In this document: positions 27,509-31,952 of the stretch, piece by piece
Layout of the letters: every line of letters begins with the position of its first letter
How positions within the stretch are numbered: position 1 is the first letter of the stretch
IMG/VR virus record: IMGVR_UViG_3300030102_007046
Coordinates: 1 to 31,952 of that record
DNA: 31,952 nt
Reading direction: 5' to 3' (one strand)
DNA from: a virus
Translations under genes and position numbers: made by a program
Notes under the pieces: model-generated
Seen by the model: the letters and a program-made list of their open reading frames with translations, nothing else
Databases searched by the model: none
What the model was told of the DNA's origin: nothing

Positions 27509-29306
27509 AAAGTGGTACGTATTTGATTTAGAAACTAACGGACTTTATGATGATGTTAATGAAATCTTCTGCATCGTTATCCACGATGTCAACAGAAACC
27601 AAACTTTTAGTTATGGGCCTGAGTCTATTAACCATGCTCTTAATCTTATCCGCTCCGCTGATTGTCTTATTGGTCATAACATAGTCTTTTATGACATTCC
27701 TGTTATTAAAAAATTAATTCCTGATTTTAATTTTAACGGCCATGTCATTGACACCCTCATCTGCACCAGGCTCTTATGGCCGAAAGAAAAACTGTACGAC
27801 TTGGATGAAAATCACTACGTCAACGTGCCGAGTGGTCTCAGAGGATCAGCTTCGCTTAAAGCTTGGGGTTATCGTCTCTCAGATAACAAGATTGACTTCA
27901 AAGACTTTTCTGAATTCTCACAGGAAATGCTTGACTACTGCATCCAAGATGTCAACGTTACCAATAAACTCTTCCAAATCTTTCAAAAACAAACCATCGC
28001 AGAGTCTACGCTTTACCTTGAACACATTTTTGCTCAAGCCATTGAGCGTCAAATTAGATCAGGTTTTCCATTTGATGTTGATCAATGTCTTGATTTTGTG
28101 GATGGACTTGAACATCGAAAAAAACAAATAGAAAATAAACTTAAAGAACTATTTCCACCGATTGAACATAAAGAAATATTTATTCCAAAAGTAAATAATG
28201 CAAAACGTGGTTATATCAAAGGTCAACCTTTTGAAAAAATTTATTTAGAAGAGTTCAATCCAGGATCGCGTCAACAAATTGTAGATCGTCTTAAAAAAAA
28301 GTACAACTGGATTCCACAAGCTACCACAGAAAAAGGCAACCCAATTCTTAATGACGATGTCTTAGAAAAACTTCCATATCCAGAAGCCAAACCGCTGTCA
28401 GAATATATGTTGTTGAATAAACGTTTAGGCCAAATCAAAGATGGAAAAAACGCTTGGCTTAAATTGGTTACACCCGACGGTTATATTCACGGCGACGTCA
28501 TTACTAATGGCTGTATTACTGGTCGCTGTAGTCATCGTAATCCAAATACTGGACAAATTCCGGCTGTTTATTCTCCTTATGGAAAAGAATGTCGTTCTCT
28601 TTTTCATGCCCCTGATGGCTGGACTCTCATGGGTTCTGATGCAAAAGCTTTAGAACTAAGATGCCTTGCTGGTTATTTAGCCATCTGGGATATGGGAGAG
28701 TATGCCAATATGGTAATTGATGACTCCATTGATATTCATACCTATAACCAGGAGCAATTTGGTGTCTCTACGCGTGACATTAGCAAACGTCTTTTATACG
28801 CTGTTCTTTATGGCAGTGGAAACATTAAAGCGGGCAGCATTGTTAATCCAAATGAAAAAGATCCGGAGCGCCTTAAAATTCTCGGAAAAAACGCTATCCA
28901 ATCCTTTATGTCTGGAGTACCAGCACTCAAAAAACTCAAAACATCTCTTGCACAAACATTGACATTACGTGGACATCTAATCGGTTTAGATCGTCGTCCT
29001 CTTTATTGCAGATCAGATTTCAAAGCATTAAATGTTTTATTACAAGGAGCTGGTGCTGTAATTATGAAACAAGTTGTAATTAATATTCATAATGCATTAA
29101 CAGCCAACGGTTTGCATTATGGAGAAGATTGGCATCAACACGCCATGATTCATGATGAAGTTCAGATGTCTTGCCGTCCTGAATTGATTGGTATAATTCA
29201 ACCTTTAGTTTTGCAAGCTTATGAAGATGCTGGTAACTTTTTTGGTTTTAGATGCAAAATTGAAGGTGATGTAAAAACTGGATATAACTGGTCAGATACA
29301 CATTAA
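27447..29306 (+). CDS. DNA polymerase, family A, T7-like, with 3'-5' exonuclease
   Basis: The 619-residue enzyme has an N-terminal DnaQ-like exonuclease: Exo I FDLETNGL (Asp27, Glu29), Exo II GHNIVFYD (Asn78, Asp83), Exo III YCIQD (Tyr164, Asp168). The polymerase domain has motif A GSDAKALELR (Asp398), motif B RDISKRLLYAVLYGSG (Arg443, Lys447, Tyr451, Tyr455) and motif C IHDEVQ (His569-Asp570-Glu571). Layout and motifs follow T7 gene 5. Tyr451 stands at the position of E. coli Pol I Phe762, as Tyr526 in T7. It probably replicates the phage genome with the SSB downstream. The start may be the first or second of two adjacent ATGs. Confidence 0.95.
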   Translation: MMQNFLVKDLKFNLKPNSSTEKWYVFDLETNGLYDDVNEIFCIVIHDVNRNQTFSYGPESINHALNLIRSADCLIGHNIVFYDIPVIKKLIPDFNFNGHVIDTLICTRLLWPKEKLYDLDENHYVNVPSGLRGSASLKAWGYRLSDNKIDFKDFSEFSQEMLDYCIQDVNVTNKLFQIFQKQTIAESTLYLEHIFAQAIERQIRSGFPFDVDQCLDFVDGLEHRKKQIENKLKELFPPIEHKEIFIPKVNNAKRGYIKGQPFEKIYLEEFNPGSRQQIVDRLKKKYNWIPQATTEKGNPILNDDVLEKLPYPEAKPLSEYMLLNKRLGQIKDGKNAWLKLVTPDGYIHGDVITNGCITGRCSHRNPNTGQIPAVYSPYGKECRSLFHAPDGWTLMGSDAKALELRCLAGYLAIWDMGEYANMVIDDSIDIHTYNQEQFGVSTRDISKRLLYAVLYGSGNIKAGSIVNPNEKDPERLKILGKNAIQSFMSGVPALKKLKTSLAQTLTLRGHLIGLDRRPLYCRSDFKALNVLLQGAGAVIMKQVVINIHNALTANGLHYGEDWHQHAMIHDEVQMSCRPELIGIIQPLVLQAYEDAGNFFGFRCKIEGDVKTGYNWSDTH

Positions 29307-29319
29307 AAATTGCAAATAA

Positions 29320-29348
29320 CTGGGCAGCCTCTAAGGTGTAAGTCCCGG
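29320..29348 (+). ncRNA. Leader element family 2, copy C
   Basis: The outer stem pairs CUGGG (29320-29324) with CCCGG (29344-29348). The inner stem pairs GCCU (29327-29330) with AGGU (29334-29337) around the three-base loop CUA. GUAAGU is conserved. This is the shortest copy. It ends 27 bases before the SSB gene. Confidence 0.7.
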
Positions 29349-29375
29349 CTCATCCGTTGATTTTTTTATTAGACC

Positions 29376-30251
29376 ATGAACAAAATCTATGTTTCCGTTC
29401 AAACCATTGAAGATCCTCGTCAGGTATACGTGGATTCATCACGAACTAATGTGTTGGTAAAGGCTTTGATTCCTCCTTCTAAGGACAAAGCACCTACTCC
29501 TGTTACCATTCACATTTACACTCCGGCAGAACAAACACGAGTAATGCAAGCTGTTAAAACTAACAATCATTTATTTATTGCAGGCGGAAAACTCCGTCAT
29601 AATCTTGATTCTCGTGAATACAGCATTCATGGCGGATCAATTGCCATTGTTTCACCTGAAACTTTTCCCATTATTAACGAAGTTGTATTAGGCGGTCGGT
29701 GTATTAAAGACATTGATCAAAGCGATAGCCGTGCTTTTAAACGCACAGACAGTGGCTATGTAATTTGTAATCAAACTCTGTCAGTTAATACTGGTAAAAA
29801 CAAAGCAGATCTGTTTAATTTCTTTGCTATCAATAAAGTTGATGATCGCTTTAACAAAGCCGAGTATCTTGCCAGTCTTACTCGTAACGGTACTGGTCTG
29901 ACAATTTCTGGTCGTGTAGTAACCGATGCATGGACTGATAAAGCAACAGGTCAAGCTAAAAGCAAGACACAAATTCAAATGTACGACATGACCCTGGCAC
30001 CAAAACCTAAAGCTGGAACCATTCAACCTAGCACTGAGTTACCTGCTAACACTCCTGTGCAATCACTTTGGGGTGGTCAAACACAAGCTGACACTGTTGA
30101 AGCAGGTGCTGAGACTTTTGTTTCTGAGTCGCCACATCAAGCAGCTATTACTACACCGAAAGGTCAAGTGTTAGATAGCCAGCAACCAGCAGCCGTTGGA
30201 TCAATTAATTCTTCTAATGATGCATGGGATGACAACGACGCACCATTCTAA
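29376..30251 (+). CDS. ssb: Single-stranded DNA-binding protein with tandem OB folds
   Basis: The second half of the folded part (about residues 102-208) follows bacterial SSB: GGRCIKDID, then NKADLFNFFAINKVDDRF, AEYLA, GTGLTISGRVV and an Ile-Gln-Met strand. Residues about 5-93 look like a further, diverged OB fold. A long Thr/Gln/Ala linker (209-283) leads to the acidic tip WDDNDAPF, like the DDDIPF tip of E. coli SSB that recruits repair and replication partners. It lies just after the polymerase under leader C, so the two probably act together at the fork. Confidence 0.8.
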   Translation: MNKIYVSVQTIEDPRQVYVDSSRTNVLVKALIPPSKDKAPTPVTIHIYTPAEQTRVMQAVKTNNHLFIAGGKLRHNLDSREYSIHGGSIAIVSPETFPIINEVVLGGRCIKDIDQSDSRAFKRTDSGYVICNQTLSVNTGKNKADLFNFFAINKVDDRFNKAEYLASLTRNGTGLTISGRVVTDAWTDKATGQAKSKTQIQMYDMTLAPKPKAGTIQPSTELPANTPVQSLWGGQTQADTVEAGAETFVSESPHQAAITTPKGQVLDSQQPAAVGSINSSNDAWDDNDAPF

Positions 30252-30267
30252 GTAAACTCCCTTTATA

Positions 30268-30302
30268 GCTAGGCATCCTCCCCGACGGTGTAAGTCCTAG
30301 TT
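30268..30302 (+). ncRNA. Leader element family 2, copy D
   Basis: The outer stem pairs CUAGG (30269-30273) with CCUAG (30296-30300), extendable by a G-U and an A-U pair. The GGCA and GUGUAAGUCC words match the other copies, but the inner stem is weak here, with only two or three pairs. It lies 24 bases before the TTG start of the DUF5895-like gene. Confidence 0.6.
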
Positions 30303-30324
30303 TGTTCATTACCCTGAACCTACC

Positions 30325-31347
30325 TTGACTCCTACCAAGACCACATCACTCGCTAAACGCAAACTGGATTCGTTCCAGATGTTCAACGACAAGAAGTTTG
30401 TCTCTGGCTACCAGCCTCTTGTTACTATTCAACCACTTAACAAATCAAAGAAGCGCGGTTGGTTTATCCGCAATTCTGATCTCGACAATTGCGGTTGGAC
30501 TGCAACTGTAGATGATTTTGAAAAAGGCTCTGTCATTTTTGACTACGAGCAAACGTTTGGCATGCCGCCAAATACCAGCAAAGAACAGGGTCTGAACTTC
30601 CAGGCTCCTCGTGTACAGATCTTGCTGCGTTCACCACTGATGGTTGAAGAAACCGGTGGTATGCGTCAAGTCATTGGTACCTTTGAAGATGACGAGGTCA
30701 AAGCACTCTTTGACAACGACAAGCTTGCCTCTGAACTTGCTTCAAGTAAAGGGGAAATGCGAAAGCGTCATTACGCTGTACGTACCAAGTATCTTGTTTA
30801 TCTTCTAACCAAAGAGAACAAACGAGCACACAAAATTCCTATGGTGCTGACTATTAAAGGTCTGAATGGTACAGACCTTTCTGAAAAAATTAAGATGTAT
30901 GAAAAAGAGATGAGCAAGTGCTTGTCTAAGGCTCTTGATACTGAGGTGCCTATGCAGTACAACGAACAGTTCTACGCAACTACTGTCTTCTGTCCTCAGT
31001 TGGTAAGTGACATGCGTGGTGCCAATGGCGTTGAAATCTGTGCTGTTGAATCATTCGACATCCCTGAATACCAGGATCAAGATGCAGCCCTCGAATCCCT
31101 CGACCGACTGTCCATCCCTGATAACGACCGAGAATCAACTTGGAAGTTTCAAGAGATGTACAACGACTACATCAACCAACATTCCAAACAAGATGCTAGT
31201 CGGCTTGGCGGTGCGTATGGGATCAAAGAAGGAGTTGAGATTCTTCCACAATCTCGAACCGTGCCAGCAGAAGTTGTTGATGAAGGACCAATCAAACTGA
31301 TGGCAGGTGCAACCAAGGATTCACTTGGTGCAGATTCCCATTTTTGA
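30325..31347 (+). CDS. DUF5895-like cyanobacterial/phage protein, 340 aa
   Basis: The protein starts with TTG (30325), giving MTPTKTTSLAKRKLDSFQMF. The N-terminal part has VTIQPLNKSKKRGWFIRNSD and FEKGSVIFDYEQTFG, and the middle has VRTKYLVYLLTKENKRAHKI and VLTIKGLNGTDLSEKIKMYE. I recall this pattern from a family named DUF5895 in cyanobacteria; that naming is from memory and uncertain. Function is unknown, though its place after SSB suggests a replication or recombination accessory. It follows leader D. The 3' end overlaps a minus-strand gene. Confidence 0.6.
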   Translation: MTPTKTTSLAKRKLDSFQMFNDKKFVSGYQPLVTIQPLNKSKKRGWFIRNSDLDNCGWTATVDDFEKGSVIFDYEQTFGMPPNTSKEQGLNFQAPRVQILLRSPLMVEETGGMRQVIGTFEDDEVKALFDNDKLASELASSKGEMRKRHYAVRTKYLVYLLTKENKRAHKIPMVLTIKGLNGTDLSEKIKMYEKEMSKCLSKALDTEVPMQYNEQFYATTVFCPQLVSDMRGANGVEICAVESFDIPEYQDQDAALESLDRLSIPDNDRESTWKFQEMYNDYINQHSKQDASRLGGAYGIKEGVEILPQSRTVPAEVVDEGPIKLMAGATKDSLGADSHF

Positions 31348-31530
31348 TTCCCATTGATCTAGGTTTTCTTTAACCAATGCTTTAATAGCAACTTGGCGGG
31401 TCGCGGAGAGCTTGACAAGCAGCTTCGCGATCTGCTTTAATTCATCAACGGAACTACATTCATCGATGTAACGTTCCATTTTGACTTTCCAGAAATCTTC
31501 TTCTGGACTAGCTTCAAACTTTAACATCAC
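31321..31530 (-). CDS. Small charged protein on the opposite strand, 69 aa
   Basis: Read leftward, the protein is helical with FWKVKMERYIDECSSVDELK followed by LLVKLSATRQVAIKALVKEN. The regular helix pattern and Arg-x-Ala-Ile-Lys-Ala-Leu segment look real, and I recall similar small proteins in marine cyanophages. Its 3' end overlaps the end of the 340-residue gene by 27 bases. Function unknown. Confidence 0.55.
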   Translation of the reverse strand: MMLKFEASPEEDFWKVKMERYIDECSSVDELKQIAKLLVKLSATRQVAIKALVKENLDQWESKMGICTK

Positions 31531-31559
31531 ATCAAATTTTATTTCATTTTATTCTAATC

Positions 31560-31952
31560 ATGTCTACACAATTACAATCTTTAAATGAGGCGCAAGCTCT
31601 CATTTATTCTCGAAACAACATATCAAGAACATATGAAAACTTTGACCCCAGCGACATTGCTGGTCTTTTCCGTAGTGATAATGACATCATTGTTACTCGG
31701 ACTGACGGCTCTCAACAAGCTTTTCCAGCACAACAAATTAAAGAATCATTCAAAGAATTTACCAGTAGATTGCCCAATTTCTTTGAATACCTTGGACCAA
31801 ATTTTCGAGGTCCCAGCATTTGGCGAAACAACTGCTACATCTTGTTCAAAGGCTGGCATTACCAGGCTCAAGGTAGTGCCTTATCAATGCCCGCAAAAGC
31901 CCAAAGTCGTTGGGCCGACAAATTAGCTGCGTCTTCCATCTACTCAGAAGAT
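31560..31952 (+). CDS. Hypothetical protein, partial at the right edge
   Basis: An ATG at 31560 opens a frame that stays open for 131 codons to the window end, so the gene is truncated here. It starts MSTQLQSLNEAQALIYSRNN and includes IAGLFRSDNDIIVTRTDGSQ and FRGPSIWRNNCYILFKGWHY. The protein looks globular, with many aromatic residues; the family is not recognised. A competing frame from 31585 is a shadow. Confidence 0.7.
   Translation, partial: MSTQLQSLNEAQALIYSRNNISRTYENFDPSDIAGLFRSDNDIIVTRTDGSQQAFPAQQIKESFKEFTSRLPNFFEYLGPNFRGPSIWRNNCYILFKGWHYQAQGSALSMPAKAQSRWADKLAASSIYSED

Noticed and set aside
15653-29108. CRISPR array from the repeated AACAGCCAAC words and leader repeats
   Set aside because: Copies are kilobases apart, lie partly in coding sequence and have no regular spacers; no cas genes are seen.
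21897-30302. Family 2 elements as ZTP (pfl) riboswitch fragments because of CUGGGCA
   Set aside because: The required 5' domain is missing, and the CUGGGCA word lies at the 5' rather than the 3' side of the element.
21897-30302. Family 2 elements as hammerhead ribozymes or group I intron cores
   Set aside because: No CUGAUGA or GAAA core is present, and the elements are too short for group I introns; the genes around them are uninterrupted.
31585-31926. Plus-strand frame of 113 codons near the right edge
   Set aside because: It lies in another frame inside the partial gene from 31560, whose frame is open to the edge and has better composition; its Cys/Thr-rich ending looks like a shadow.

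Overview
The window looks like part of a cyanobacterial virus (cyanophage) genome, or a very phage-like replicon. Viral evidence is a large terminase, a T7-like family A DNA polymerase fused to a proofreading exonuclease, a flavin-dependent thymidylate synthase (ThyX), an SSB-type protein with tandem OB folds, a Gp88-family protein, a PcfJ-like protein and a lone tRNA-Leu. Hints of a cyanobacterial host are DnaA boxes of the TTTTCCACA type, a small protein starting like the cyanobacterial DUF4278 family, and a protein resembling a cyanobacterial family I recall as DUF5895. The host is inferred, not proven. No integrase was seen, and the polymerase has Tyr at the position equivalent to E. coli Pol I Phe762, which is usually linked to virulent phages.

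Layout. Positions 1-15087 are read leftward as one tightly packed late block. It starts with a 1016-residue protein and a run of Ala/Gly-rich proteins with glycine-zipper membrane segments (candidate internal virion or DNA-ejection proteins). A candidate small terminase subunit, the large terminase, a holin-like peptide, an AbrB-like protein, a LysM protein and several low-complexity proteins follow. Many junctions are ATGA or TAATG overlaps. Portal, capsid and tail tube were not recognised and probably lie outside. Positions 15088-15919 separate the divergent arms and hold a small gene, a terminator, an AT-rich tract, a set of inverted repeats, a promoter-like site and three DnaA boxes: a candidate replication origin. 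Positions 15920-31952 are mostly read rightward: about twenty small early-type genes, then PcfJ-like protein, tRNA-Leu, ThyX, DNA-binding proteins, Gp88-like protein, DNA polymerase, SSB and a DUF5895-like protein. Two small genes in this arm are on the opposite strand.

Most unusual observation. Two families of repeated, structured leader elements sit immediately before genes of the right arm. Family 1 has four copies (16139-16168, 16844-16870, 18535-18563, 21149-21176). Each can form a compact H-type pseudoknot and also opens a short reading frame beginning MSLNCS. Family 2 has four copies (21897-21940, 26391-26427, 29320-29348, 30268-30302) and consists of an outer stem, the conserved flanks GGCA and GUAAGUCC, and an inner hairpin in at least three copies. 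Paired positions change together in both families. All eight end 20-30 bases before the start codon, followed by a G-poor spacer without a Shine-Dalgarno sequence. Family 1 precedes small early genes; family 2 precedes the PcfJ-like, Gp88-like, SSB and DUF5895-like genes. I recognise neither as a known RNA class; they are candidate viral cis-regulatory RNAs.
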